Positions 34,232 through 43,001 of a stretch of DNA of 64,000 nt are shown piece after piece. The translations under genes and the position numbers were made by a program. The DNA comes from Rhodospirillales bacterium (lineage in GTDB: Bacteria > Pseudomonadota > Alphaproteobacteria > ATCC43930 > CGMCC-115725), in NCBI GenBank assembly GCA_028291405.1, contig JAQGID010000461.1, positions 1-64,000 of the forward strand. Direction: 5' to 3'. Numbering within the stretch: position 1 is the stretch's first letter; every line of letters starts with the position of its first letter. The notes under the pieces were generated by a model. It was not told where the DNA came from and did no database searches. It saw only the letters and a list, made by a program, of their open reading frames with translations.

Positions 34232-35193
34232 GAGCCGAGCATCCCGCGCCGCGGATCCACTGGATTGCGCGGTTCCCAGCTCTGTAGGAAGCGTTCGAGG
34301 GCGGGGTCGGCGGGATCGCCGATGACGATCTTGATTGTCACGTATTGGTCGCCTTTCTCGCCACGCGGCGGCGCGATGCCACGGCCCTTGAGCCGCAGCG
34401 TCTTGCCGGCGTCGGAGTGCTTCGGCACGGTGACCGCCACTGGCCCATGCACAGTCGGCACCGTGATCTTGGCGCCGTGCACCGCTTCTTTCACAGTCAC
34501 CGGCACCTCGACGCGAATGTCGTTGCCCTCGCGTCTGAAGAACTCGTGTGGCGCGACGTGGATCTCGATCAGGGCGTCGCCCGGCGGGCCGCCGCCGTAG
34601 CCCGAGTCGCCCTTGCCCCTGAGGCGCAGGATCTGGCCATCCTGAACACCCGCCGGGATATTGACGTCGAGCGTGCTGCCCGGTGCCAGCGAAATCCGTG
34701 TCTTCGTACCTCGCGCCGCGTCGACGAAATCGATGGTGAGGGTGAAGGCGCGGTCGGGGCCGCGCATCTTGATGCCGGCACCGGCACCGGCACCGGCGCG
34801 GCCGCGGCGCTCCCCGAAGAGATCGGCGAAGATGTCGCCGATGTCCTCACCGCCGAAATCCTGGCCGCCGAAATCCGCTCCGGCGAAGCCGCCGGAGCGC
34901 TGGTAGCGCGGCCCTTGCGCGCCCTCGGCATGCTGCCGGTAATAGCCGCGCTCGGGCTGTCGCTCGGCGCCGCTGGCATCGATCTCGCCGCGATCGAAGC
35001 GGGCCCGTTTCTCGGGATCGGAGAGCAGGTCGTTGGCGCCGCTGACCGCCTTGAAGCTCTCCTCGGCTTGCTTGTTGCCCGGGTTGAGGTCGGGGTGATG
35101 CTGCTTGGCGAGCTTGCGATAGGCGCGCCGGATCTCGTCCTGGGTCGCGTCGCGTTTCACGCCGAGCGTCACGTAAGGGTCTTGCGCTGCCAT
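34228..35193 (-). CDS. cbpA: DnaJ-family co-chaperone CbpA (curved DNA-binding protein-like)
   Basis: A 321-residue J-protein. The J-domain spans residues about 5-68 with the HPD tripeptide in KQHHPDLNPGNK; next is a Gly/Arg-rich linker (FAGADFGGQDFGGEDIGD), and two beta-barrel substrate-binding domains follow (GVQDGQILRLRGKGDSGYG, APHEFFRREGNDI). There is no cysteine-rich zinc domain, which separates it from DnaJ. It stimulates DnaK and in E. coli also binds curved DNA. Coupled to cbpM by a 4-base overlap and downstream of the Hsp20 gene. Confidence 0.93.
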   Translation of the reverse strand: MAAQDPYVTLGVKRDATQDEIRRAYRKLAKQHHPDLNPGNKQAEESFKAVSGANDLLSDPEKRARFDRGEIDASGAERQPERGYYRQHAEGAQGPRYQRSGGFAGADFGGQDFGGEDIGDIFADLFGERRGRAGAGAGAGIKMRGPDRAFTLTIDFVDAARGTKTRISLAPGSTLDVNIPAGVQDGQILRLRGKGDSGYGGGPPGDALIEIHVAPHEFFRREGNDIRVEVPVTVKEAVHGAKITVPTVHGPVAVTVPKHSDAGKTLRLKGRGIAPPRGEKGDQYVTIKIVIGDPADPALERFLQSWEPRNPVDPRRGMLGS

Positions 35194-35241
35194 TCTTCAC
35201 CGGGTTCCATCGGCGCGCCGCCGGAAGCGGGGGCTGGCGCG

Positions 35242-35269
35242 AGCAGGCGCGCCGGAAGGCGCGCCTGCT
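35242..35269. terminator. Strong 12-bp hairpin between hsp20 and cbpA
   Basis: AGCAGGCGCGCC and GGCGCGCCTGCT pair perfectly over 12 bp around a 4-base loop. It begins 8 bases past the Hsp20 stop on the minus strand and ends about 48 bases before cbpA, so it could be a terminator or attenuator between the two chaperone genes, or a stabilising 3' structure. It lacks a T-run. Confidence 0.6.
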
Positions 35270-35277
35270 ACGTCCTA

Positions 35278-35742
35278 TCAGGTTGCCTCTATCTTACCGC
35301 CGTCGGCAAGAGCTTGGTTCGTCTGGATCGCGATCGTACGCGGCTTCATCGCCTCCGGCACCTTGCGGACGAGCTCGATTACGAGCAGCCCGTCGGCCAA
35401 CGTGGCGTCAGTCACGGTGATGAAATCGGCGAGATCGAAGCGAAGTGCGAAGTTCCGTGGAACGAGACCACGGTGCAGATAGTCGGCGCCGTTCTCGTTC
35501 GCCCTGCGGCCGGTTACGAGCAGTTGGCTCGCCTGCTGCGTCAGGGTCAGATCGGATTCGGCGAAACCGGCCACCGCCATGGTGATCCGGTAGCGGTTTT
35601 CATCCAGCTTCTCGATGTCGTAGGGCGGGTAGGTCGGCTGTGTCGCGTCCTCGCCGAGCCGCGCCGCGTTCTCGAAAAGGTTCATCATGCGGTCGAAGCC
35701 GATGGTCGACCGCGAGAGAGGGGAAAGATCGAAGCTTCTCAT
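35278..35742 (-). CDS. Small heat shock protein, Hsp20/IbpA family
   Basis: ATP-independent holdase of 154 residues that keeps unfolding proteins refoldable. The N-terminus MRSFDLSPLSRSTIGFDRMMNLF is the IbpA type, and the alpha-crystallin domain runs about residues 38-130 (YPPYDIEKLDENRYRITMAVAGF, GLVPRNFALRFDLAD, ADGLLVIEL). I chose the ATG at 35742, which has GGAGG eight bases upstream; the ATG two codons earlier would leave only two bases of spacing. Heat induction through the RpoH encoded at 45136 is likely but no promoter was identified. Confidence 0.92.
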   Translation of the reverse strand: MRSFDLSPLSRSTIGFDRMMNLFENAARLGEDATQPTYPPYDIEKLDENRYRITMAVAGFAESDLTLTQQASQLLVTGRRANENGADYLHRGLVPRNFALRFDLADFITVTDATLADGLLVIELVRKVPEAMKPRTIAIQTNQALADGGKIEAT

Positions 35743-35903
35743 TGCCATATCCTCCAGTGAGCAACATGGATGACGAGATGGGTCGAAGACCCGGGCCGAG
35801 CCCGTTCGCGGCACTCGGTGGTGCCGACTTGGGAAGCGGCTCCGCCGAGTTCAAGATCGTCCATGGGGTTGCCGGTGGTCGCGAGCGATGGCGGCGGGAT
35901 AGG

Positions 35904-36343
35904 ATGATCGCGATGCGATGCCGCGGTCCCATTCGAGCGATCCCGACCCTGCCGATGACGGCGGCGCTGCTCGGCTGCGTGCTGGCCGTGTCCGGCTGCG
36001 CCGCGCCGGGCGAGATCCGCTGCACGGCTGTGCCGTCACTTCCGAGCTGTTCCTTGGCCAGACCCGCCGCGACGGCCGGCCGATCCTCGCGGCGGAATGG
36101 GATGCGTTCCTCAGGGAGGTGGTGACGCCGCTGTTCCCGGCCGGGCTGACGGTGGTCGACGCTTCCGGCCAGTGGCGGGGAAGCGACGGGATGATCGGGC
36201 GCGAGCCGATGAAGATCCTCGTCATCGTCCGGCCGGGCGGGGCGGACGACGTCGGTATCGTCGCGATCATCGCCGCCTACAAGGCGCGGTTCGCGCAGGA
36301 ATCGGTACTGCGTGTCGATTTCAAATCGACCGCCCGGTTCTGA
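35904..36343 (+). pseudogene. DUF3574 lipoprotein gene with an apparent frameshift
   Basis: From the ATG at 35904 the frame encodes a lipoprotein signal (MTAALLGCVLAVSGCAAPGEIRC, lipobox AVSGC) but runs into unrelated sequence after about 36032. The frame one step over then encodes a DUF3574 domain (VTSELFLGQTRRDGRPI, EWDAFLREVVTPLFPAGLTVVDASGQW, LRVDFKSTARF) to the stop at 36343. One missing G in the CCGTCAC stretch near 36032 would join them into a protein of about 145 residues. Either a recent mutation or a sequence error. DUF3574 has no known function. Confidence 0.65.
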
Positions 36344-36354
36344 GACGCGCTGTC

Positions 36355-36687
36355 TTACTGGTGCAAGAGCAGGATCCCGCCGCCGATCATGACGATGCCG
36401 CCGAGCTGTGGCAGGCCGAACGGCTCGTTCCACATGAAGTGCGCGATGAGCGCGACGGCGATGTAGCTCACCGCGACGCTGGGATAGGCCAGCGAAACCG
36501 GGATCTTCTTGATCGCGACGACATAGAGAATGCCGCCAAACGCGTACATTCCGAAGCCGATGATAGTGAAGGGGTTAAGAAACTGGGTAACTACCGAGAC
36601 GGAACCGTCGGATCCGGTCTTGAGCAGCACCTGACCGATGACGCCGGCAAGGATAGCGGCGGCGAGAAACCCGTAATAGACGTTCAT
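36355..36687 (-). CDS. Small four-helix transporter of the EamA/SMR type, possible polyprenyl-sugar flippase
   Basis: A 110-residue protein with four hydrophobic helices: MNVYYGFLAAAILAGVIGQVLLK, FTIIGFGMYAFGGILYVVAI, SLAYPSVAVSYIAVALIA and PQLGGIVMIGGGILLL. The YPSVAVSYI segment resembles ArnE/ArnF and SMR proteins. The start overlaps the stop of the GT2 gene by one base. Next to an ArnC-like enzyme the likely role is flipping undecaprenyl-phosphate-linked sugar to the periplasmic face, an inference from the ArnC-ArnEF analogy; a drug efflux role is less likely here. Confidence 0.82.
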   Translation of the reverse strand: MNVYYGFLAAAILAGVIGQVLLKTGSDGSVSVVTQFLNPFTIIGFGMYAFGGILYVVAIKKIPVSLAYPSVAVSYIAVALIAHFMWNEPFGLPQLGGIVMIGGGILLLHQ

Positions 36688-37673
36688 CAGGCGCGCCGCA
36701 CCGCGAGCGTGGGGACGGTTTCGCCGGAGCCCTGCGCGGCGTCGCTCCGCTCGACCTCCTTGACGATGAATTGCGGCTTGCCGTTCATCGTCAGGTATAG
36801 CCGGCCGAGATACTCGCCGACGAGGCCGAGAATGAGCAGCTGGACGCCGGACAGCAGCAGCACCGCCGCCATCAGCGATCCCCAGCCGGGCGGCGTGCTG
36901 CGGATCATCGCCTCGGCGAGGACCTCGACCGACGCCAGCGCGCCGACGATGCTGAGAGCGATGCCGGTCAGCGTGCTGAGGCGCAGCGGCATGACCGAGA
37001 AATTGATGAACATGTTCAGCCACAGCCGGATCAGGCGCCGCAGCGTGTAGGTGCTGCGCCCGTCGGTACGCGGCAGATGCTTGACCTCGATGCAGTCGAT
37101 GCTCTGCGTCACCTGGAGGACGAGCCCGTCGACGTAGGGAAACGGGCCGGCATAGCGGACGACGTTCGCCGCGACGAAGGCACTGATGCAGCGAAAACTC
37201 GAGAGATACAGGCCTTTCGGCTTGTCGAGCAGCACATCGGCGACGCGATTGGTGAAGCGGCTGCCGAGATTGCGCCAGGCGGCGTGCTCCTTGGTCTCGA
37301 ACCGTGTGTAGATCGCCTCGCGGCCGCTCCGCTGGGCGTATTCGAGGAGTCGCAGCACCTCGCTCGGCGGGTTCTGCAGATCGTCGTCCATCGTGATGAT
37401 CCAGGCGCCGCGCGCCTGCTGCAGCCCGGCCATCACGGCGTTGTGCTCGCCGAAATTGCGGGCGAGGTCGATGACCGTCAACGGCAGCCGCGATTTGCGC
37501 ATGAGCTCGCGGCAGACCGCGAGGCTGTCGTCCGGGCTGCCGTCGTTCACCAGGATGATCTCGTGGCCGCCGGGCACGTCGAGCGCCGAAAGCGCCTCGA
37601 CCAGCGGCCCGACGGTCTGGGCGCCACGGTAGACTGGGATGACGATGGAGAGGGTGAAATCGTGTCGGGTCAT
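36687..37673 (-). CDS. GT2 family glycosyltransferase, ArnC/GtrB-like
   Basis: A 328-residue polyprenyl-phosphate glycosyltransferase candidate: GT-A domain with LSIVIPVYRGAQTVGPLVEAL, LVNDGSPDDS, RNFGEHNAVMAGLQ and ITMDDDLQNPPSEV (the metal-binding acidic cluster), then two membrane helices (about 225-250 and 262-290). The GEHNAVMAG and LSSFRCISAFVAANVV segments are typical of ArnC. It overlaps the upstream methyltransferase by 4 bases (ATGA) and the downstream small transporter by one, so the three are co-translated. Confidence 0.92.
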   Translation of the reverse strand: MTRHDFTLSIVIPVYRGAQTVGPLVEALSALDVPGGHEIILVNDGSPDDSLAVCRELMRKSRLPLTVIDLARNFGEHNAVMAGLQQARGAWIITMDDDLQNPPSEVLRLLEYAQRSGREAIYTRFETKEHAAWRNLGSRFTNRVADVLLDKPKGLYLSSFRCISAFVAANVVRYAGPFPYVDGLVLQVTQSIDCIEVKHLPRTDGRSTYTLRRLIRLWLNMFINFSVMPLRLSTLTGIALSIVGALASVEVLAEAMIRSTPPGWGSLMAAVLLLSGVQLLILGLVGEYLGRLYLTMNGKPQFIVKEVERSDAAQGSGETVPTLAVRRA

Positions 37674-38401
37674 TGCTTGAGCGCCGTTGCGAGGATGGAA
37701 CCGCCGTAGGGCAGCACGAGGCCGTGGCGGAGGAGCATGGTCTCGAACCGCATGATGCCACGAAAGGCAAGCTCGATGGGGCGGGGAAAATTCATGACGT
37801 CGCTGACGCTCGGCCGCGAGCCGACGAGGCGTCGCGACGCCATCAACGGAAACAGCACGCTGTTCCAGTACGTCGTGCGGATGCTGGAGAAACCGGCGCG
37901 CTGCAGCAGGCGCCGGACTCGTCGCGCTGTGTACCGGCGGACGTTGTGGACGGCGTGGTCGTGCTCGGACAGCAGCCATTGATAGGCCGGCAGGTTCAGC
38001 ACGAGCAGCCCGTCGCGGGCGAGGCCGCGATGAAACCCGGCCAAAGCGTCGGCCTCGTCGACGTTGCGGTGACAAAGGACGTCGGCGCTGAAGATTGCGG
38101 CGAAGGATCCCTCGGCGACAGGCGGCCGATTCACCGAGCCACAGGCGACCGGCCGGCCACTCTTGTCATGCGCCAGACGGCAGGCCTCGGCGTCGGCATC
38201 GAGCCCGATCGGCGACCAGCCCGGCAGGGCGCTGCTCAGCTTGGCCAGCAACCCGCCGGTGCCGCAGCCAGCGTCCAGGACATTGCCGGCAACGGCAGGC
38301 CGGCGGCGGGAAAACGCGGCCAGAAGATTGGCGTGCATGCCGTGAAACCACCACATCTCGTCTTCGACGGCGTGCAGCTTTTCGTATTCCTGACGCTCCA
38401 A
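37670..38401 (-). CDS. Class I SAM-dependent methyltransferase
   Basis: A 243-residue protein starting MERQEYEKLHAVEDEMWWF, an N-terminus common in methyltransferases of lipid-linked sugar pathways. Motif I is VLDAGCGTGGLLAKL, motif II IGLDAD, and FSADVLCHRNVDEADALAGFHRGLARDG is the post-core acidic region. The C-terminus is hydrophobic and basic, consistent with membrane proximity. Overlap with the GT2 gene by 4 bases implies a shared pathway; the acceptor is not known. Confidence 0.84.
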   Translation of the reverse strand: MERQEYEKLHAVEDEMWWFHGMHANLLAAFSRRRPAVAGNVLDAGCGTGGLLAKLSSALPGWSPIGLDADAEACRLAHDKSGRPVACGSVNRPPVAEGSFAAIFSADVLCHRNVDEADALAGFHRGLARDGLLVLNLPAYQWLLSEHDHAVHNVRRYTARRVRRLLQRAGFSSIRTTYWNSVLFPLMASRRLVGSRPSVSDVMNFPRPIELAFRGIMRFETMLLRHGLVLPYGGSILATALKQ

Positions 38402-38440
38402 CGGCCAAACCTTTCGCTTCGGGGCCTGCGCGTCCGGCGG

Positions 38441-40210
38441 CTACGGAGATTTCGGAGTCGGCTTCGCGAGCCCGGCCGTAACCGCCGGCGGTCGCGCCTG
38501 GGCGGCGACCCAATCGCGACGGTCGAGCACGACCGAGAGCAGAGCGCCCATCCGTTCGACGCGATAGACCTCCTTGCCGGGGAGGGATTTGTTGCAGTCG
38601 TCTTTTGTAAAGGCGATGAAGAAATCGGCCTTGTCTCGGTCCGTCGCGAAGACGAAATTCTTCGGGAAGAAGTAATCGGCCGATATCGGCGGCCCGCAGA
38701 CCGCGACGGTGAACTCGCGTTCCGAGAAATTGATGCCCTCCTGCGTCTCGAGGTACTCGGTCAGCCCATCGACCGCCTCGGCGTAGGAATTGGCCCAGTA
38801 GTCGAGTTTGAACAGCCCTTGGGCGCCTTCGACGCCGCCGACGAAGCCGTTGTAATAGACGTATTCGTTGGGATGCAGCATCCCCATGATCGCGAGATGC
38901 CCGGCGCCGTAGACCGCGAGCGCGCCGTAGACCGCCCGGCGATATGCGAAACCCTGCATCAGATCGAGTAAATGGTCGGCCGCGATCGCCGCGACGACCG
39001 CGATCAGCGGCAGAACGAAGATGAAGTGGCGCATGCCGTCGAACAGCACGGCCTTGATGGCGATGGCGTAGACGACCGGAAAGACGATCGTGAAGCCGAG
39101 CAGGAAATGGCGGAGCGCCCAGTCGCGCAGCGCGGGTCCCGGGACGCGCCGCAGCACCGCGACGCCGATCACGGGCGCCGCGACTGCGAGCGCGAGGACG
39201 AGCTCGGGGAGTGCCAGCACGATGAAGGTCGGCAGGTACTCCCAGGGCAGGTCGCTCGCGGGAAAATATTTGCCGGCAAAAAGGGTGCGATAGGGGAAGA
39301 TCTCGTGCGAGAAGAAGAGCAGCGAGCGCAGCGGGTTCTCGATCGGCGCCTCCTGCGCCCACGGCCAGAACAGCAGCATCACGGGATATGCCACGAGGAT
39401 GCTGGGCAGCAGGACGCGCCAGAGGCCGGCGAACCCGTCGGCAAAAAAGCGCCGCAGATCGCCCTCCTCGGTCGCCCGCCAGGCCGCGAAGCAGAGCAGG
39501 ATCAGGCCGAGATAGCAGAACATCAGGAGTCCGCCGGAGCGGACGCCCAGCGCCAGACCGCTCGCGACGCCGAGCTTGACGACCAGCGACAGCGGCGGCC
39601 GCGGCAGCTGGGGGATGATGCGGACCATGTAGTAGATCGACCAGACCATCGCGACCGCGAAGGGGATGTCCTTCGGGTTGTTGAACATCTGGCCGTACCA
39701 GTTGGGCGTCGCAAGGAGCAGGACGGCGGCGATGAAGCCGGCACGGGGGCCGGCGAGGCTGCGGCCGAGCTTCCAGCACCCGGCGACGCCGAGGACACCG
39801 ATCAGCCCGTTGAGCAGATGGCGCGTCTCATAAATGCCGAACGGGGAAATCCGGTTGAGCAGAGCCGCGGTCGCGTCGAAGGCGGCGCCGTAATTGTAGA
39901 GATTAAGCCAGTGAAGGCTTCGCACGTCCTTGAAGAACGAGAGATAATAGTCGAGGACGAAGACGCCGTACCAATTGTGGACGTCTTCATCCCAAGTGAC
40001 GCCATAGTCGGAGAACGTCGCGATCACGACCACAACCATGATCGCGAGAAGGGCGACGGAAAGATGATTCCAACCCCAGCCGCTCGCGGCCCGGCGCAAC
40101 CCCGTCCAGCGGCGCGTGACGGCGCCGGCACGGTACGACGAAGCTTCCGGCGGGCTGGCCTCGTCTTGTCGACCCGAAGGCGCTGTCACTTGCATTAATT
40201 CTCGGTCCAT
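38441..40210 (-). CDS. GT-C family (GT39-like) membrane glycosyltransferase
   Basis: A 589-residue polytopic protein with about 11 hydrophobic helices. The first periplasmic loop contains YGVTWDEDVHNWYG, the acidic DED cluster expected in PMT/ArnT-type GT-C enzymes, followed by LYNYGAAFDATAALL and NPKDIPFAVAM. It would take a sugar from a polyprenyl-phosphate donor at the periplasmic face. The soluble end (about 480-589) is unassigned. A second in-frame ATG lies five codons in, so the exact start is uncertain. It precedes the methyltransferase-GT2-transporter set on the same strand, 39 bases away. Confidence 0.8.
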   Translation of the reverse strand: MDRELMQVTAPSGRQDEASPPEASSYRAGAVTRRWTGLRRAASGWGWNHLSVALLAIMVVVVIATFSDYGVTWDEDVHNWYGVFVLDYYLSFFKDVRSLHWLNLYNYGAAFDATAALLNRISPFGIYETRHLLNGLIGVLGVAGCWKLGRSLAGPRAGFIAAVLLLATPNWYGQMFNNPKDIPFAVAMVWSIYYMVRIIPQLPRPPLSLVVKLGVASGLALGVRSGGLLMFCYLGLILLCFAAWRATEEGDLRRFFADGFAGLWRVLLPSILVAYPVMLLFWPWAQEAPIENPLRSLLFFSHEIFPYRTLFAGKYFPASDLPWEYLPTFIVLALPELVLALAVAAPVIGVAVLRRVPGPALRDWALRHFLLGFTIVFPVVYAIAIKAVLFDGMRHFIFVLPLIAVVAAIAADHLLDLMQGFAYRRAVYGALAVYGAGHLAIMGMLHPNEYVYYNGFVGGVEGAQGLFKLDYWANSYAEAVDGLTEYLETQEGINFSEREFTVAVCGPPISADYFFPKNFVFATDRDKADFFIAFTKDDCNKSLPGKEVYRVERMGALLSVVLDRRDWVAAQARPPAVTAGLAKPTPKSP

Positions 40211-40322
40211 TAACGGGCCGCAATCTGTCGCGGGTTATTGTCTAGCCTCGTGAACCTGTCAAGTTCATGAGGATCGCCGCCGCCGATGCACCAACGCCAG
40301 TCCTGCCGATCCATACCGCGCA

Positions 40323-41483
40323 TCAGACGCCCGACTCGTTCATAAGTCGTGAAACAACGCGATCGGTGGCGAAATATTCCCCGGCGATCTCGCGCGCTGC
40401 CCGGCTGTGCCTTGCATAGTCGGAATCGATCGCGGCGAAGGCGGCGAGGACCTCGTCCATCGTCGAGAATTCGAAGAGTCCGGTTCCCGCCGGGTAGAAT
40501 TTGCTGAAACCCGTCCGCATGGTGACGACCGGCCGTCCGGCCGCGAGATAGCAGGCGCTGCGGTCGCTGAACCAGCCGCTGTTCGGCCGGACGTAGATGT
40601 CCTTGGCAACGGTGAACTCGCCGCGCGAGCCGGCAATAAACTCGGCATAGGCGGTCATGCTGGACGAGGTCGGGCGGGGGTCGATCACGCGCCAACCGTT
40701 TGCGGCGATCTCTCGCGTGACCGCGTCGTTGGGCGTCAGCACCGCCATCGTGAAGGGCGCCGCGACGCGTTGCGGGACGTCGAGGAAGCGGACGAAATTG
40801 ACGTGCTTCGACCAGGTGTACTCGGCCCCATCGAAGGCGATGTTCTTACCTTTGTTCTCCCAGGTGGCAATCGTCGTGAAGGCTTCCGGCTGGCGCGGGT
40901 CGTGCGGCCACAGATCGGGGATCACCGGCGGGCGGGTCGGCCGCCATGCGACGCCACTCAACGGAACCGGGCAATCCTCGGCACCGATGTTCTCGCCATA
41001 GGTGTAGAAATGCGTATGCGCATCCAGATAGGCGCGGGCGGCCGGGTCTGCTTTGGCGTATTTGATCTGCTCGTAGACCGGGTCGGTGTCGACCATGATG
41101 CGGACTGGGCACTGCATGTGCTCTTCGCGCAGCCGCGTCGCGCCGCAAAGGTTGAGCAGCGCGTCGGAATCGCGATAAAGCGCGCGGACGCGCTCGCGCG
41201 ACAGCCCGTGATAGACGTCGTTGATCGCGTCCCAATAGGCCCAGCGGTCGCCGAGGCCATAGGCCTCCATCATGCGGCGGACATAGTCGACGTTGTATTC
41301 GCAATCCATCACGACGCTGTTGCGCCGCGGATCGTACGGGTTGGCGCCGCCGTCCTCGATGTACCAGGCCTCGTAGCCGAGCCGCTCGAGGCCCAGCACA
41401 TAATGCATCGCCTGCCAGGCGATGCCGGCGAGCGGCATCTGGCCGACGAAGTGGAGGACGATGACCCGACCGCGCGATTTCAC
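40323..41483 (-). CDS. Glycosyltransferase family 1-like (CgeB-type) protein
   Basis: A 386-residue protein beginning MKSRGRVIVLHFVGQMPLAGIAWQ from a GTG at 41483 that has GGAGCGAGC upstream; a longer frame from 41546 lacks family-like residues. The middle and C-terminal parts (YVRPNSGWFSDRSACYLAAGRPVVTM, GLFEFSTMDEVLAAF) look like the donor-binding end of CgeB/GT1-type enzymes. The N-terminal half does not resemble a familiar family. It lies between a FkbM methyltransferase and the GT-C gene on the same strand. Sugar and acceptor unknown. Confidence 0.72.
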   Translation of the reverse strand: MKSRGRVIVLHFVGQMPLAGIAWQAMHYVLGLERLGYEAWYIEDGGANPYDPRRNSVVMDCEYNVDYVRRMMEAYGLGDRWAYWDAINDVYHGLSRERVRALYRDSDALLNLCGATRLREEHMQCPVRIMVDTDPVYEQIKYAKADPAARAYLDAHTHFYTYGENIGAEDCPVPLSGVAWRPTRPPVIPDLWPHDPRQPEAFTTIATWENKGKNIAFDGAEYTWSKHVNFVRFLDVPQRVAAPFTMAVLTPNDAVTREIAANGWRVIDPRPTSSSMTAYAEFIAGSRGEFTVAKDIYVRPNSGWFSDRSACYLAAGRPVVTMRTGFSKFYPAGTGLFEFSTMDEVLAAFAAIDSDYARHSRAAREIAGEYFATDRVVSRLMNESGV

Positions 41484-41563
41484 TGTTCTTGCTCGCTCCG
41501 AATGACAGCGCCGGACGGCGAGCTCCGCCGCTCCGGCACGCGACAACGCCGGCTGGTCGTACT

Positions 41564-42349
41564 TTATTCACGCGGCGCGAGGCGAGCATAAACGTCGCCG
41601 GAGCCGTGCTCGACCGGCAGGGCACGCAGCTGCGCCACGAGGGCCGCCTCGTCGCACCACTTGGGCAGCGCCAGACGCATGGTCTCGCCGGGCGAATAGT
41701 TGAAGCGATAGGGGCCGAGCTCCGCCAGACGCCGCACCGCCGCGATCGCGATGTCGAGCGTCGCGCGGAGATATTCGAGGGAGAGCGCCGGGATTGGCCG
41801 GGTCAGCCCCGCGAGAACTTCGGCCTCGAACCCTTCGACGTCGATCTTGCAGAACTCGGGCATGCCGAAACGCTCGACGAGCGCGTCGAGGGTGGTGACG
41901 GAGACGGTACCGCAGGGTTGCCAGCGATTGCCGCTGAACTCCTTGCGCCCGGCCACCGCGGCGATCCAGCCGGGCGAGAGCGAGGCAACCGTCGGATTGG
42001 CGGCCGGCGCGAAGAGCGCCGCCTCGCCCGGCCTCGCGCCTGCCGCCGCCTCGAGCAGGGTCACGGAAGGGTCGCTGCCGTAGATCCGGCGCAGCAACCG
42101 CATCAGCCACAGCTGCGGCTCCAGCGCCACTACCCGGCCGCCGAGGGCGCGGAAATGGCCGATCCGATCCCCGACATGGGCGCCGATGTCGAAGCAGAGT
42201 GACCCTGGGGGTACAAATTTCTGGTAGAATTCGCGGGCCCGCCGCCGTTTCGCGGGATTGCCATAATAGATCACCAGGGATCGCGCGATTCCGTACCAAT
42301 GCAGCGCGTTCGCCGGCATCGTTCGTTGCGGCTCCTGGGCGCTCGGCAT
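41564..42349 (-). CDS. FkbM family methyltransferase
   Basis: A 261-residue O-methyltransferase-type protein with the FkbM signature: CFDIGAHVGDRIGHFRALGGRVVALEP (SAM motif I and post-I), TVSVTTLDALVERFG, and CKIDVEGFEAEVLAGL. FkbM enzymes methylate hydroxyl groups of sugars and polyketides and are frequent in surface-polysaccharide loci. First gene of the minus-strand block running to 36355. Start at 42349; an ATG ten codons inside is also possible. Confidence 0.88.
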   Translation of the reverse strand: MPSAQEPQRTMPANALHWYGIARSLVIYYGNPAKRRRAREFYQKFVPPGSLCFDIGAHVGDRIGHFRALGGRVVALEPQLWLMRLLRRIYGSDPSVTLLEAAAGARPGEAALFAPAANPTVASLSPGWIAAVAGRKEFSGNRWQPCGTVSVTTLDALVERFGMPEFCKIDVEGFEAEVLAGLTRPIPALSLEYLRATLDIAIAAVRRLAELGPYRFNYSPGETMRLALPKWCDEAALVAQLRALPVEHGSGDVYARLAPRE

Positions 42350-42456
42350 GTGCGGAAATTAACCCCCGGGCGTTCACAGGACAAGCGGCCGGCAAGCGCG
42401 ATTCACCCTCCTCGAGCGAGGGTTGATGCGCATCGGGCTCCATGATAGGCAGAAAC

Positions 42457-42960
42457 ATGTTCGACGAGATCAAGGCATGGCTGGAGGGCGGTCCCAGCGA
42501 ATCGAGGAAAACCGGGGATGGCCGGGTCGACGAAGTGCAGCTCGCCGCGGCGGCGCTGCTGGTCGAGGCGGCGCATGTCGATGCCACCGTCGATCCGCGC
42601 GAGCGCGCGGCGATTGACCGCATGCTCGAGCGGCGCTTCAATCTGTCGCCGGCGGCGGCTCGGCGCCTGGTCGAGAGTGCCGAACGGGCCAGCGATGCCT
42701 CGGCGCAGTTGTTCGGTTTCGCCAGCATCATCAACGATCGCTTCTCGTTGGAGCAGCGGATCGAGCTGATGGAGATGCTGTGGGAGGTCGTCTATGCCGA
42801 TGGCACGGTCGACGCGCTCGAGGATACGCTCTTGCGCAGGATCGGGGGTTTGATCTATGTCCCGGATCGTGAACGGGGGGCGGCTCGCCAACGTGTCGTG
42901 CAACGGCGCGGCGGTGGCTCGTCGATGAAAGACAAGGATACGGGTGCCACCGAGCGCTAA
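42457..42960 (+). CDS. TerB-like domain protein
   Basis: A 167-residue all-helical protein. Residues about 20-145 match the TerB/DjlA N-terminal-like domain: [76 protein letters not shown]. The paired acidic positions are the proposed metal-binding sites. The C-terminus is basic and disordered. The start MFDEIKAWL at 42457 fits relatives better than the ATG five codons earlier. The name does not imply tellurite resistance; the function is unknown. Confidence 0.85.
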   Translation: MFDEIKAWLEGGPSESRKTGDGRVDEVQLAAAALLVEAAHVDATVDPRERAAIDRMLERRFNLSPAAARRLVESAERASDASAQLFGFASIINDRFSLEQRIELMEMLWEVVYADGTVDALEDTLLRRIGGLIYVPDRERGAARQRVVQRRGGGSSMKDKDTGATER

Positions 42961-43001
42961 GCACCACTGCAGCCGCGCATCTTGCTGGAAGAGTTAACAA
43001 C

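Noticed and set aside
36688-37770. In-frame upstream extension of the small SMR-like gene
   Set aside because: The extension is an off-frame reading of the GT2 gene; the four-helix protein starts with MNVYYGF at 36687.
38166-40198. Long frames on both strands over the GT-C gene (38166-39779 minus, 38972-40198 plus)
   Set aside because: The minus frame ending at 38441 has membrane helices and a GT-C acidic loop; the others are Arg-rich shadows.
42457-42960. Tellurite resistance function from the TerB name
   Set aside because: The domain is widespread outside ter operons and no other ter genes are nearby.
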